NCBI GenBank assembly: GCA_022376925.1
Contig: JAIOJX010000030.1
Location: 170,929,298 to 170,993,297, forward strand
Source of the DNA: Tragulus kanchil
Lineage: Eukaryota; Chordata; Mammalia; Artiodactyla; Tragulidae
Direction of reading: 5' to 3'
DNA length: 64,000 bases
Below the pieces are notes generated by a model. That model was not told where the DNA came from. It did not search any database and worked only from the letters and a program-made list of their open reading frames with translations. Shown here in pieces: positions 33,714 through 45,733 of the stretch. Both the position numbers and the translations under genes were made by a program. Each line of letters opens with the position of its first letter. Position 1 is the stretch's first letter.

Positions 33714-35956
33714 GAATGAATCAATGAATCAGTAAGTATTCCAGACTTCCTGATCCTGGCAAACTAAGTTCCTAGGTTCTGAGGCTGTATGTCAGTCTTC
33801 TTATAGCCTCCAAGGACCTGTGGAAAATAAGAGCGTCAGACATGAGACGAGCATTTAAATATGTTGTGATTTTTTTTAAAAAAGCTATTACGTAACTGTC
33901 CTTAATGTCAGTCTAATAGGAAACAGAATTACTTATGGGGGAGATCTTAGGTATTAGCAAATCTGGGGGGCCGCAAAGAGGTTTAAGCTGGTGTGCCAGT
34001 TCCTGGCCTATTGAAAATGCTTGGCTCTTGAGAAGAGTTGTGACATTTAATTTTGGCTTAGTGGAAGTTGATGGATTAGTAATGTCTGCCTCAGGCCTGG
34101 GAATGGAGGTTGGTGGCACACAGAGCGGGGGTTTGCACTCCCCGAGGATTCCAGTGACTCCTCATCTCACAGGAGGAAAGAGTCTTGCTTAAAGTCATGC
34201 ATCAGGTTAATGGCAAGGAGTAACCTGATCGAGAATCTTAGTGTGTTGATTCAAGCGCCCTTCTGCCACATTTCCCCTTCCTGTACTTGACTTAGGCAAT
34301 GACCCCTCTTGTTGGGGAAGGCAGAAGCACTGGGAAGAGGTGTCGCCTTCTAAGAGGTGGTGACAGCAACTTGGTCACTGATCTGGTGATCGTGTATAGT
34401 CAGCTTGACCCACTTGATGGGCCTCTGGGTCCATCCCGTGTTCCGTGCTCTGAATGCCTGGACACTGGGCGAGGCTCGGGTACCAGGCAGAATAGGGTAT
34501 GTGTGCAGGCTTCTCAGTTAAGTGGAAGGTATATCAGTGGACATAGGGTATGCTTAGCTCACAGATAAGAAATGTATGAGTCAGCCGAGGACTAATTCTG
34601 TGAGGATGGGAGGAATGGCGATTATCTAGGACAGTCATGAGACTAGGGAAAAGATATTTCATAGGAACTTGCCTTCTAACCACAGATGCTCCATACAAAC
34701 TGAACTGCTAGCAGATGAGATGAACAAATACAGAATCTTATAATCCATACATAGCATTACAAAGGGTTACCCTGGTGGAACATCCATATACATAAGATTA
34801 AATTAGACATACAGTTGTTGGATTAGTGGAACATTTGCATTTTGTACATAAGTGAATGAATCAATGAATCAGTAAGTATTCCAGACTTCCTGTGGAATTT
34901 TAAGGTTCTGAGGCTGTATGTCAGTCTTCTTATAGCCTCCAAGGACCTGTGGAAAATAAGAGCGTCAGACATGAGACGAGCATTTAAATATGTTGTGATT
35001 TTTTTTAAAAAAGCTATTACGTAACTGTCCTTAATGTCAGTCTAATAGGAAACAGAATTACTTATGGGGGAGATCTTAGGTATTAGCAAATCTGGGGGGC
35101 CGCAAAGAGGTTTAAGCTGGTGTGCCAGTTCCTGGCCTATTGAAAATGCTTGGCTCTTGAGAAGAGTTGTGACATTTAATTTTGGCTTAGTGGAAGTTGA
35201 TGGATTAGTAATGTCTGCCTCAGGCCTGGGAATGGAGGTTGGTGGCACACAGAGCGGGGGTTTGCACTCCCCGAGGATTCCAGTGACTCCTCATCTCACA
35301 GGAGGAAAGAGTCTTGCTTAAAGTCATGCATCAGGTTAATGGCAAGGAGTAACCTGATCGAGAATCTTAGTGTGTTGATTCAAGCGCCCTTCTGCCACAT
35401 TTCCCCTTCCTGTACTTGACTTAGGCAATGACCCCTCTTGTTGGGGAAGGCAGAAGCACTGGGAAGAGGTGTCGCCTTCTAAGAGGTGGTGACAGCAACT
35501 TGGTCACTGATCTGGTGATCGTGTATAGTCAGCTTGACCCACTTGATGGGCCTCTGGGTCCATCCCGTGTTCCGTGCTCTGAATGCCTGGACACTGGGCG
35601 AGGCTCGGGTACCAGGCAGAATAGGGTATGTGTGCAGGCTTCTCAGTTAAGTGGAAGGTATATCAGTGGACATAGGGTATGCTTAGCTCACAGATAAGAA
35701 ATGTATGAGTCAGCCGAGGACTAATTCTGTGAGGATGGGAGGAATGGCGATTATCTAGGACAGTCATGAGACTAGGGAAAAGATATTTCATAGGAACTTG
35801 CCTTCTAACCACAGATGCTCCATACAAACTGAACTGCTAGCAGATGAGATGAACAAATACAGAATCTTATAATCCATACATAGCATTACAAAGGGTTACC
35901 CTGGTGGAACATCCATATACATAAGATTAAATTAGACATACAGTTGTTGGATTAGT
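33714..35956. repeat. Tandem duplication D12 (period 1140, then 1129)
   Basis: Copy A is 33714-34827 and copy B 34854-35956. Near the start of copy B about 35 bases of copy A (from CTGATCCTGGCAAAC to AGGTTCTG) are replaced by a shorter TGTGGAATTTTA. The spacer 34828-34853 (GGAACATTTGCATTTTGTAC...) is not found in either flank. Copy A starts within D11's second copy. Confidence 0.94.
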
Positions 35957-35957
35957 A

Positions 35958-36165
35958 AGCAGTGATGCACAACTGTGCTCTGTTCTAAGTGCTTTGTATG
36001 TTAATCTGTGTAGTCCTTAGAAGAACCACATGAAGTAGGAACAGTTGTCCTCATTTTACAGACAGAACTGATTCTCCCAAGGTCAAGTAAGTGCTGGAGC
36101 CACACTGTGAACCCAGCCAGTCTGGCCCCAGAATCCCGGTACTCAGTCTCTACACACAGCCCTAA
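35958..36165 (+). repeat. MIR SINE remnant
   Basis: TCTAAGTGCTTTGTATGTTA, CTCATTTTACAGACAGAACT, CCCAAGGTCAAGTAAGTGCT and GAACCCAGCCAGTCTGGCCC follow the MIR order including its core. It is ancient. The D13 copy is at 37078-37285. Confidence 0.75.
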
Positions 36166-36379
36166 GGTGTGTGCTGTATTGATGTTGGCCAGCAGAGGAA
36201 TGGAATCTCTAAGAAGTGCATTGCCCTGTGTCTTTTCTCACTGATTTTTATCTTTCTGTGATGAGAAGTCTTAGGGTTTCCTCTATAAACAGCCTTATGG
36301 ATAACAAACAGCAGTATTAATTGTATTTGTCAAGTTATACCTGACCTCCATAGCACCTAGTTCTAACTGGAAGTTCATA

Positions 36380-36853
36380 CCTTTTTGACTGCCTTCATCC
36401 ATTCCATCTTCCCCCACCCCCTCTACCCTCCCCTGCCTCTGGAAACCTCACATCTGACCTTTTTTTATGAGTTTTTTTTTTTTTTTTTTTTTAGCTTGTA
36501 AAGTATAATCAACCTTCAACACTTGTTTGGAGCCAGTGTTTCCTGTTTCACAAATAGTGATTTGAAATTTCTATGCATTTCATACTGATCACCATAATAA
36601 ATCTAGTGATGATATTTCTCACCATACAAAGATACTACTTAACATTTCACACCTGTGACTCACTTTACAGCTAGAAGTTGGTACCCATTGATCTTTGTCA
36701 CCTCTTTCTTTCCTCCCCTGCTCCCCCTTTCCCTTCTTGCTTCCACCTGTCTGTTCTGTGTCTAACTTGGCTTCTGTTTTATTTGTTGTGGTTTTTTTAG
36801 ATTACACCTGCAAGTGAAATTCAATATTTAGAAGGCACCTTTTTTCATTTCTA
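36380..36853 (-). mobile_element. Old L1 3' region, antisense
   Basis: A C/T-rich tract, a 21-T run (36472-36492), GTATAATCAACCTTCAACAC, TGATCACCATAATAAATCTA and AGATTACACCTGCAAGTGAA resemble the antisense 3' end of older mammalian L1s. Copies: 37500-37976 (D13) and 38925-39170 (D14, with an internal deletion). Confidence 0.5.
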
Positions 36854-37077
36854 AATGGGAGGAATGGCGATTATCTAGGACAGTCATGAGACTAGGAAAA
36901 GATATTTCATAGGAACTTGCCTTCTAACCACAGATGCTCCATACAAACTGAACTGCTAGCAGATGAGATGAACAAATACAGAATCTTATAATCCATACAT
37001 AGCATTACAAAGGGTTACCCTGGTGGAACATCCATATACATAAGATTAAATTAGACATACAGTTGTTGGATTAGTAA

Positions 37078-37285
37078 GCAGTGATGCACAACTGTGCTCT
37101 GTTCTAAGTGCTTTGTATGTTAATCTGTGTAGTCCTTAGAAGAACCACATGAAGTAGGAACAGTTGTCCTCATTTTACAGACAGAACTGATTCTCCCAAG
37201 GTCAAGTAAGTGCTGGAGCCACACTGTGAACCCAGCCAGTCTGGCCCCAGAATCCCGGTACTCAGTCTCTACACACAGCCCTAAG
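37078..37285 (+). repeat. MIR SINE remnant (D13 copy)
   Basis: Second copy of 35958-36165. Confidence 0.75.
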
Positions 37286-38440
37286 GTGTGTGCTGTATTG
37301 ATGTTGGCCAGCAGAGGAATGGAATCTCTAAGAAGTGCATTGCCCTGTGTCTTTTCTCACTGATTTTTATCTTTCTGTGATGAGAAGTCTTAGGGTTTCC
37401 TCTATAAACAGCCTTATGGATAACAAACAGCAGTATTAATTGTATTTGTCAAGTTATACCTGACCTCCATAGCACCTAGTTCTAACTGGAAGTTCATACC
37501 TTTTTGACTGCCTTCATCCATTCCATCTTCCCCCACCCCCTCTACCCTCCCCTGCCTCTGGAAACCTCACATCTGACCTTTTTTTATGAGTTTTTTTTTT
37601 TTTTTTTTTTTAGCTTGTAAAGTATAATCAACCTTCAACACTTGTTTGGAGCCAGTGTTTCCTGTTTCACAAATAGTGATTTGAAATTTCTATGCATTTC
37701 ATACTGATCACCATAATAAATCTAGTGATGATATTTCTCACCATACAAAGATACTACTTAACATTTCACACCTGTGACTCACTTTACAGCTAGAAGTTGG
37801 TACCCATTGATCTTTGTCACCTCTTTCTTTCCTCCCCTGCTCCCCCTTTCCCTTCTTGCTTCCACCTGTCTGTTCTGTGTCTAACTTGGCTTCTGTTTTA
37901 TTTGTTGTGGTTTTTTTAGATTACACCTGCAAGTGAAATCATACAATATTTAGAAGGCACCTTTTTTTCATTTCTATCTCAACAGAAGCTGTGTCTCTGA
38001 GGGACTTTATGGAGACAGTAGTGGATTAGAACAGCACTGGGGGCCTTCCCCCTCCCACTTCCTTCTCCTTTCATTAATATCTTCTTTGTATAAGGACATC
38101 TGACTACTGGGGACACTTAACACAGAATAGGTGGGGAGTTGGGGCCACTATTGTAGTCCTATAAGATCACCAAGAACTTCAGGGATTATAGTGTTTAGTT
38201 GTTTGTTTGTTCTGGAGGGCTTGTTTTTTTATCTAACCTCCCAAATTATTTAGTCAGTTGAATAATTTGGCTAACCAGCAAGGACCTACTGAACAGCAAA
38301 GAGGACTATACTCAGTATTTTGTAATAACTGATAATGGAAAAGAATCTGAACATATATATATGGATATATAAAACTGAATCACTTTACTGTTAGCTGAAA
38401 CTAACATTGTGAATTAATTTTACTTCATAAAAAAGTTTTT

Positions 38441-38756
38441 TTTTTTAAAGATTTATTTATTTATTTATTTTTGGTGGTTGGGGGGGAAGGGAGCATGCGG
38501 GCCACTTCTATTGGTCTTTCATTTGTCTATTTTCACCCATCTTTTTTCTTTGGCCCGTGTGGGCCTCCCATTGCGGTGGCCTCTGTTGTCTCAGAGCACT
38601 GGCTCTTGGCGCATGCGCTCCAGAGCTCTGGCTCGGTAATTGGACACATCAGTCCAGCCACTCCGCAGCATGTGGGATCTTCCAGGCCAGGGATCGAACT
38701 GGCGCCCCTTGCACTGCAAGGCAGTGTCCTTACCCACTGGACCACCAGGGAAGCCC
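38441..38756 (-). mobile_element. tRNA-derived SINE, antisense, with target-site duplication
   Basis: Same family as 47151-47485. A T-rich head with (TTTA)n, a G-rich tract, then CACTTCTATTGGTCTTTCAT, GGTAATTGGACACATCAGTC and CCACTGGACCACCAGGGAAG. Flanking near-repeats are CATAAAAAAGTTTTT (38426-38440) and CATAAAAAATGTTTT (38757-38771). Confidence 0.82.
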
Positions 38757-39629
38757 CATAAAAAATGTTTTAAAAATATAGAATAAGAAAATGAAACTTC
38801 CTATACTTAAGATGATTAGCAATCACAGTGTGAATTTACAACCACAAAATAAAAAAGTGAAATGGGGCTGGTGTTTGGGTTAAAACCAATTAGAAGGTAT
38901 CTTGGCATGTATGTTCTACACCTTAAATCTAGTGATGATATTTCTCACCATACAAAGTTTTTTGTGACTCACTTTACAGCTAGAAGTTGGTACCCATTGA
39001 TCTTTGTCACCTCTTTCTTTCCTCCCCTGCTCCCCTTTCCCTTCTTGCTTCCACCTGTCTGTTCTGTGTCTAACTTGGCTTCTGTTTTATTTGTTGTGGT
39101 TTTTTTAGATTACACCTGCAAGTGAAATCATACAATATTTAGAAGGCACCTTTTTTTCATTTCTATCTCAACAGAAGCTGTGTCTCTGAGGGACTTTATG
39201 GAGACAGTAGTGGATTAGAACAGCACTGGGGGCCTTCCCCCTCCCACTTCCTTCTCCTTTCATTAATATCTTCTTTGTATAAGGACATCTGACTACTGGG
39301 GACACTTAACACAGAATAGGTGGGGAGTTGGGGCCACTATTGTAGTCCTATAAGATCACCAAGAACTTCAGGGATTATAGTGTTTAGTTGTTTGTTTGTT
39401 CTGGAGGGCTTGTTTTTTTATCTAACCTCCCAAATTATTTAGTCAGTTGAATAATTTGGCTAACCAGCAAGGACCTACTGAACAGCAAAGAGGACTATAC
39501 TCAGTATTTTGTAATAACTGATAATGGAAAAGAATCTGAACATATATATATGGATATATAAAACTGAATCACTTTACTGTTAGCTGAAACTAACATTGTG
39601 AATTAATTTTACTTCATAAAAAAATTTTT

Positions 39630-39951
39630 TTTTTTTTTTAAAGATTTATTTATTTATTTATTTTTGGAGGGGTGGGGAGGGAGGGGAACAGGCGGGCTAC
39701 TTCTATTGGTCTTTCATTTGTCTATTTTCACCCATCTTTTTTCTTTGGCCCGTGTGGGCCTCCCATTGCGGTGGCCTCTGTTGTCTCAGAGCACTGGCTC
39801 TTGGCGCATGCGCTCCAGAGCTCTGGCTCGGTAATTGGACACATCAGTCCAGCCACTCCGCAGCATGTGGGATCTTCCAGGCCAGGGATCGAACTGGCGC
39901 CCCTTGCACTGCAAGGCAGTGTCCTTACCCACTGGACCACCAGGGAAGCCC
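39630..39951 (-). mobile_element. tRNA-derived SINE, antisense (D14 copy)
   Basis: Second D14 copy. The poly-T is longer and the G-rich 3' tract reads GGAGGGGTGGGGAGGGAGGG instead of GGTGGTTGGGGGGGAAGGGA. The rest of the body is the same. Confidence 0.82.
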
Positions 39952-40106
39952 CATAAAAAATGTTTTAAAAATATAGAATAAGAAAATGAAACTTCCTATA
40001 CTTAAGATGATTAGCAATCACAGTGTGAATTTACAACCACAAAATAAAAAAGTGAAATGGGGCTGGTGTTTGGGTTAAAACCAATTAGAAGTTTTCTTGG
40101 CATGTA

Positions 40107-40262
40107 TGTCCCAGCCCTTTTTACTTTGGACAAATTCCTTACTCTCTCTACGCCTCAGTTTCCTCTTATGCAAAAATAATGCCCACTTCCTTCTCTGTGA
40201 GGATTAAAGGAGTGGTTGTGTGTAAAGCTTTGAGATCATTGCCTAGTATGTGCTAAGTGTGA
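40107..40262 (+). repeat. MIR/L2-type remnant
   Basis: ACTCTCTCTACGCCTCAGTT, TGAGGATTAAAGGAGTGGTT and GCCTAGTATGTGCTAAGTGT are MIR-like in order. Single copy. Confidence 0.5.
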
Positions 40263-40267
40263 CTGTG

Positions 40268-40430
40268 TGTGTTCTACGTCACTTCAGCCGTGTCCGACCC
40301 TGTGCAGCCCTATGGACTGTAGCCTGTCAAGGTCCTCTGTCCATGGGAGTCTCCAGGCAGGAATACTGGAGTTGGTTACTGTGCCCTCCTGCATGGGGAT
40401 CTTCTACAGGGTAGCTGTTTTATTACCTTA
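40268..40430 (-). mobile_element. Diverged Bov-A2-type SINE, truncated
   Basis: CACTTCAGCCGTGTCCGACC, GCCCTATGGACTGTAGCCTG, TCCTCTGTCCATGGGAGTCT and GGCAGGAATACTGGAGTTGG. The far end is lost. Confidence 0.8.
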
Positions 40431-40794
40431 CAGATTTGGGTTACCTACTCCTATGACTCTGTTTTTCTTTTAATTTTCTCTTTTTAAAATAATGTATGCC
40501 ATGGCATGTCCCAAGGATAGCATTTACAGTTACAAGTAGAAAGAAGCCCACTGGGAAGAAAAAGGCATCACCTTTTGCCAAAACAGAAGACTTAAAACCC
40601 TTGAGATACACTTTCTATATCAGGAATCAAAATATTCAATTTCTTGGTAGTGCAGCCACAAATTGCAGAAAATACTTGGTAAACTAGACTCGACAAAAGC
40701 ACCTTGGAATCCTAAGGGTTGCAAAGCTTGGTTTGAATGACTCTGTATATTTTGAAGCACCAGTTGTGCTGTGAAAGAATTCTCTACCTGGCAG

Positions 40795-43135
40795 ATAATG
40801 AACTGATAAGAGATCTTTCTGGCTGCCCAGCGTGGGTTATCGGGAGGGTCCAGATTACTTGAGGGCAGCAGGGCCGTGTCTGCTGCAGGCACGGCCTGGG
40901 TCAATATTGTATTGTATAGGAGGCTGGCACATTGCCAGTAGATTCTTAAGGTGTTGAAACAACCTGGCTGATGGAATATTGATCTCAGGCCTCTCGTTTT
41001 CAACGGAATTCAGGAGTGAGTTGCAATAAAAACAAGTTTGTATTTAGTTTTCTAGATAGTTGCCATCCTTTTAATTTCTTTTTGCACATAGTTTTTCCTT
41101 TCTCCTGTTCTCAGAAAACACATGTTGCCTCTTTTAGAAAAGGAACCTTTATAGAACTAGGGGAAAACAACGTGTTAAGAAAAACACATCAGGCCTCCAG
41201 TGTTGTATCTGTGAGCCCTGCTAGGACTACAGAGATTCCAAGGCTGTGATGATTTTCAAGCCTGGCTGTTAATCGAGGCGGTGTGCTCACTAGATGGGCT
41301 TGTAACGGTGGTGAGATATTTCAAATGTTAGGTAATCAAATCTCTTGCAGGGGGAAGAGTTTAAACTTCTAAATTAGGCATAATACACACTCCCCGTGTC
41401 TTTGAGACCCCCGAGGTAGGATGGAGCTGAGTGAATTAGAAGCAAGCTTTACTTTGTTTCCTGGTATAGGATCAATTAAGCAGTTTCCAGAAGCAGCAGC
41501 ACAGATGGCATTTTCCTTGGTTTTATAGGTAGTTTTCACCCTTTGATACAAGGAGAGACGAGAGCCGGTAGCTGTAAGGCTTCCTTATTATCCACTTTGT
41601 ACTTTCTTAATGAGCCTGCTTGCCTTTACTCTTGTCTTCCTAGGTACAGAGGGCAGAAGCATTTTCTTTTGCCAGGTTCCATACTCAAGAGCCCATCTAT
41701 ACTCCATTCCTGATTAAAGGTTTGGCGGGGCCACATGGAGTGTTCTTTAAGCCCTGGCCCTCTAGACTAAACCTGTATCTACAAGGTGAATGTGCTTTAT
41801 GGGATCCAGTATTCATCTCAGCTTAAGATGCATCAGCTGTGAACTAAATTGTGTCCCCCTAAAATTTTTATATTGAAGATCTGTTCTATAATAAGATATT
41901 ATTTGAAGGTGGGGTCTTTTGAAGGTAATTAAGGTTAGGTGAGAGGATCCCTGATAGCTCCAGGAATTGACCTGTGAGGGCAGCATAATGAACTGATAAG
42001 AGATCTTTCTGGCTGCCCAGCGTGGGTTATCGGGAGGGTCCAGATTACTTGAGGGCAGCAGGGCCGTGTCTGCTGCAGGCACGGCCTGGGTCAATATTGT
42101 ATTGTATAGGAGGCTGGCACATTGCCAGTAGATTCTTAAGGTGTTGAAACAACCTGGCTGATGGAATATTGATCTCAGGCCTCTCGTTTTCAACGGAATT
42201 CAGGAGTGAGTTGCAATAAAAACAAGTTTGTATTTAGTTTTCTAGATAGTTGCCATCCTTTTAATTTCTTTTTGCACATAGTTTTCCTTTCTCCTGTTCT
42301 CAGAAAACACATGTTGCCTCTTTTAGAAAAGGAACCTTTATAGAACTAGGGGAAAACAACGTGTTAAGAAAAACACATCAGGCCTCCAGTGTTGTATCTG
42401 TGAGCCCTGCTAGGACTACAGAGATTCCAAGGCTGTGATGATTTTCAAGCCTGGCTGTTAATCGAGGCGGTGTGCTCACTAGATGGGCTTGTAACGGTGG
42501 TGAGATATTTCAAATGTTAGGTAATCAAATCTCTTGCAGGGGGAAGAGTTTAAACTTCTAAATTAGGCATAATACACACTCCCCGTGTCTTTGAGACCCC
42601 CGAGGTAGGATGGAGCTGAGTGAATTAGAAGCAAGCTTTACTTTGTTTCCTGGTATAGGATCAATTAAGCAGTTTCCAGAAGCAGCAGCACAGATGGCAT
42701 TTTCCTTGGTTTTATAGGTAGTTTTCTACCCTTTGATACAAGGAGAGACGAGAGCAGGCAGCTGTAAGGCTTCCTTATTATCCACTTTGTACTTTCTTAA
42801 TGAGCCTGCTTGCCTTTACTCTTGTCTTCCTAGGTACAGAGGGCAGAAGCATTTTCTTTTGCCAGGTTCCATACTCAAGAGCCCATCTATACTCCATTCC
42901 TGATTAAAGGTTTGGCGTAGAGCCACATGGAGTGTTCTTTAAGCCCTGGCCCTCTAGACTAAACCTGTATCTACAAGGTGAATGTGCTTTATGGGATCCA
43001 GTATTCATCTCAGCTTAAGATGCATCAGCTGTGAACTAAATTGTGTCCCCCTAAAATTTTTATATTGAAGATCTGTTCTATAATAAGATATTATTTGAAG
43101 GTGGGGTCTTTTGAAGGTAATTAAGGTTAGGTGAG
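40795..43135. repeat. Tandem duplication D15 (period ~1190)
   Basis: Copy A is 40795-41944 and copy B 41985-43135. The spacer 41945-41984 (AGGATCCCTGATAGCTCCAG...) reads as a corrupted form of the true continuation after copy B (AGGGATCCTGATCTGATAGA). Small differences include TTTGGCGGGGCC against TTTGGCGTAGAGCC. Confidence 0.94.
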
Positions 43136-43418
43136 GTCATGAGAGGGATCCTGATCTGATAGAATTAGTGTCCTTAGAAGAAGAGATATCAGAACACCCA
43201 CTTAATCTGTCATGTAAGGACGCAGTGAGAAGGTGATTGCCTGCAAGTCTGGACGGGAGTGCTTCCATGGATCTGACTATGCTGGCTTCTTGGTCTTAGA
43301 CACAGCCTCCAGAAAGAAGCTCCAAAAGACTAAATTTCCAGCCCACAAGACAGTAAATTTCTTTGGCCGAAGACACTTGGTCTTTATTTCATCATAGTAT
43401 CCCAGGCTGAAATAATAT
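43028..43418 (+). repeat. MLT1-like LTR (ERVL-MaLR), sense
   Basis: GCTGTGAACTAAATTGTGTC, GGTAATTAAGGTTAGGTGAG, TAATCTGTCATGTAAGGACG and ACACAGCCTCCAGAAAGAAG fit a decayed MLT1 LTR. A 5' part also appears at 41836-41944 (D15 copy A) and a full copy at 44184-44574 (D16 copy B). Confidence 0.6.
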
Positions 43419-44183
43419 CTCACCTATCTGTGAATTTGAGTGTGGCATAATAAAGACACCTTGTCAGTTCTGGGTGAGGCTGTTCCTAAGAGAGGGAGCA
43501 AGCAAATTTCAGGTCAGGCCCACCAAGCCCTCAGATAATATTCCCACCCAGTGCCTCTTTGTATTTAATTCAGCCTTTGTAGTTTATTCCTTTGCAATTC
43601 CAGCAGTTGTCTTTTTAGTCAGTTTTTAAAAATTCTGTTTATACTTAAAAATTGAAAACTAATACAGCTGTCCTTTATCTAAGGGGGTTGGTTCCAAGAC
43701 ACCTGTGGATACCAGAATTCACAGATGCTCGAGTACCTTGTTTAAAATGGTGTAGTGTTTGCATGGAACTGATATAAAGCCTCTCTAGATCACTTATAAT
43801 ACCTAACAGAATGTATATGTTATGTAAACAGTCACAAATACATTATAAATGCTGTGGAAATAGTTAGTGGGTGAGACAAATTCAAGTTTCCTTCTTTGGA
43901 ACTTTCTGGAATTTTTTCCCCAAGTGGTTTCTGTCTGTCGTTGGTTGAATTCTCAGATGTAGACCTTTTGGATATGGAACCTTTGGATATAGAGGGTCAA
44001 AATACTGGAATTTTCTTTGCCAGGTTCCATACTCAAGAGCCCATCTATACTCCATTCCTGATTAAAGGTTTGGCGGAGCCACATGGAGTGTTCTTTAAGC
44101 CCTGGCCCTCTAGACTAAACCTGTATCTACAAGGTGAATGTGCTTTATGGGATCCAGTATTCATCTCAGCTTAAGATGCATCA

Positions 44184-44574
44184 GCTGTGAACTAAATTGT
44201 GTCCCCCTAAAATTTTTATATTGAAGATCTGTTCTATAATAAGATATTATTTGAAGGTGGGGTCTTTTGAAGGTAATTAAGGTTAGGTGAGGTCATGAGA
44301 GGGATCCTGATCTGATAGAATTAGTGTCCTTAGAAGAAGAGATATCAGAACACCCACTTAATCTGTCATGTAAGGACGCAGTGAGAAGGTGATTGCCTGC
44401 AAGTCTGGACGGGAGTGCTTCCATGGATCTGACTATGCTGGCTTCTTGGTCTTAGACACAGCCTCCAGAAAGAAGCTCCAAAAGACTAAATTTCCAGCCC
44501 ACAAGACAGTAAATTTCTTTGGCCGAAGACACTTGGTCTTTATTTCATCATAGTATCCCAGGCTGAAATAATAT
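44184..44574 (+). repeat. MLT1-like LTR (D16 copy)
   Basis: Duplicate of 43028-43418. Confidence 0.6.
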
Positions 44575-44818
44575 CTCACCTATCTGTGAATTTGAGTGTG
44601 GCATAATAAAGACACCTTGTCAGTTCTGGGTGAGGCTGTTCCTAAGAGAGGGAGCAAGCAAATTTCAGGTCAGGCCCACCAAGCCCTCAGATAATATTCC
44701 CACCCAGTGCCTCTTTGTATTTAATTCAGCCTTTGTAGTTTATTCCTTTGCAATTCCAGCAGTTGTCTTTTTAGTCAGTTTTAAAAATTCTGTTTATACT
44801 TAAAATTGAAAACTAATA

Positions 44819-45160
44819 CAGCTGTCCTTTATCTAAGGGGGTTGGTTCCAAGACACCTGTGGATACCAGAATTCACAGATGCTCGAGTACCTTGTTTAAA
44901 ATGGTGTAGTGTTTGCATGGAACTGATATAAAGCCTCTCTAGATCACTTATAATACCTAACAGAATGTATATGTTATGTAAACAGTCACAAATACATTAT
45001 AAATGCTGTGGAAATAGTTAGTGGGGTGAGACAAATTCAAGTTTCCTTCTTTGGAACTTTCTGGAATTTTTTTCCCCAAGTGGTTTCTGTCTGTCGTTGG
45101 TTGAATTCTCAGATGTAGACCTTTTGGATATGGAACCTTTGGATATAGAGGGTCAACTTT
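44819..45160. mobile_element. MER2/Tigger-like DNA transposon remnant (full copy)
   Basis: The left end CAGCTGTCCTTTATCTAAGG and the right end TTGGATATAGAGGGTCAACT are imperfect inverted repeats. The interior has GGTTGGTTCCAAGACACCTG, TGCTCGAGTACCTTGTTTAA and TCGTTGGTTGAATTCTCAGA in the order expected for a MER2-type (pogo/Tigger) non-autonomous element. It carries no transposase. Partial duplicates are at 43675-44000 and 46001-46278. Confidence 0.6.
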
Positions 45161-45531
45161 ACGTGGATGTCAAACAAAGAACAGTAACCACACATTACAT
45201 GTGGGCAGGTGGTGACAGTTTCCTCTCTGTTCAGATCCTGAGAATCTCCATTTTTCTCTCCATAGTTAGTCATGGATAGCAGTGTCATTGGATACTTTTT
45301 AGATATTATATGCGTATATAAGTTTACATCTCTCCTCCTTTCTTTTTAACAGACATATACGCATACTATCTATAACTGTTTCATTTTCCATGTCTTGTTG
45401 GTAGTGTTAAGATATTCAGAAACTCAGGACTGATAATACTTCGAGTGTCCATCATTTATTGATCAGGGTAGTTGCTCCTCCAACTTGAAGTCATCTCAGT
45501 TTAAGGAGAATAAAAAGAGGCTGAAAAAGGT

Positions 45532-45733
45532 AAAAGTGTTAGTTGCTCAGTCATGTCTGACTCTTTGCGACCCCATGGACTGTAGCTCATGAGGCTCCTC
45601 TGTCCATGAAGTTCTCTAGGCAAGAACACTAGAGTGGGTTGTCATTCCCTTCTCCAGGGAATCTTCTCAATCTAGGAATCAAACCTGGGTCTCCTGCATT
45701 GCAGGCAGATTCTTTACCATCTGAACCACCAGA
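45532..45733 (-). mobile_element. Bov-A2-type SINE
   Basis: A well conserved antisense element: GTGTTAGTTGCTCAGTCATG, CTGACTCTTTGCGACCCCAT, GCAGGCAGATTCTTTACCAT, CTGAACCACCAG. It is duplicated at 46649-46850 by D17. Confidence 0.92.

Larger units (their letters stand above)
31733..33934. repeat. Tandem duplication D11 (period 1101)
   Basis: Copy A is 31733-32833 and copy B 32834-33934, with no spacer. Copy A starts about 95 bases before the end of D10's second copy. No internal difference is seen. Confidence 0.96.
35734..37976. repeat. Tandem duplication D13 (period ~1120)
   Basis: Copy A is 35734-36853 and copy B 36855-37976. Near its end copy A lacks a few bases (GTGAAATTCAATATT against GTGAAATCATACAATATT). 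Near its start copy B lacks one G (ACTAGGAAAAG). Errors therefore sit on both sides of the junction. Confidence 0.95.
37718..40109. repeat. Tandem duplication D14 (period ~1207, then 1195)
   Basis: Copy A is 37718-38914 and copy B 38925-40109. In copy B about 14 bases of ACAAAGATACTACTTAACAT are lost close to the start (ACAAAGTTTTTTGTGACTC). Within the SINE tail the G-rich tract differs strongly between copies (38466-38500 against 39661-39697). Confidence 0.94.
42861..45156. repeat. Tandem duplication D16 (period ~1138-1158)
   Basis: Copy A is 42861-44000 and copy B 44019-45156. The spacer 44001-44018 resembles the sequence just before copy A (GCATTTTCTTTTGCC against GGAATTTTCTTTGCC). Homopolymer indels separate the copies (TTTTTAAAAATT/TTTTAAAAATT, GTGGGTGAG/GTGGGGTGAG, TTTTTTCCCC/TTTTTTTCCCC). 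Confidence 0.94.
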
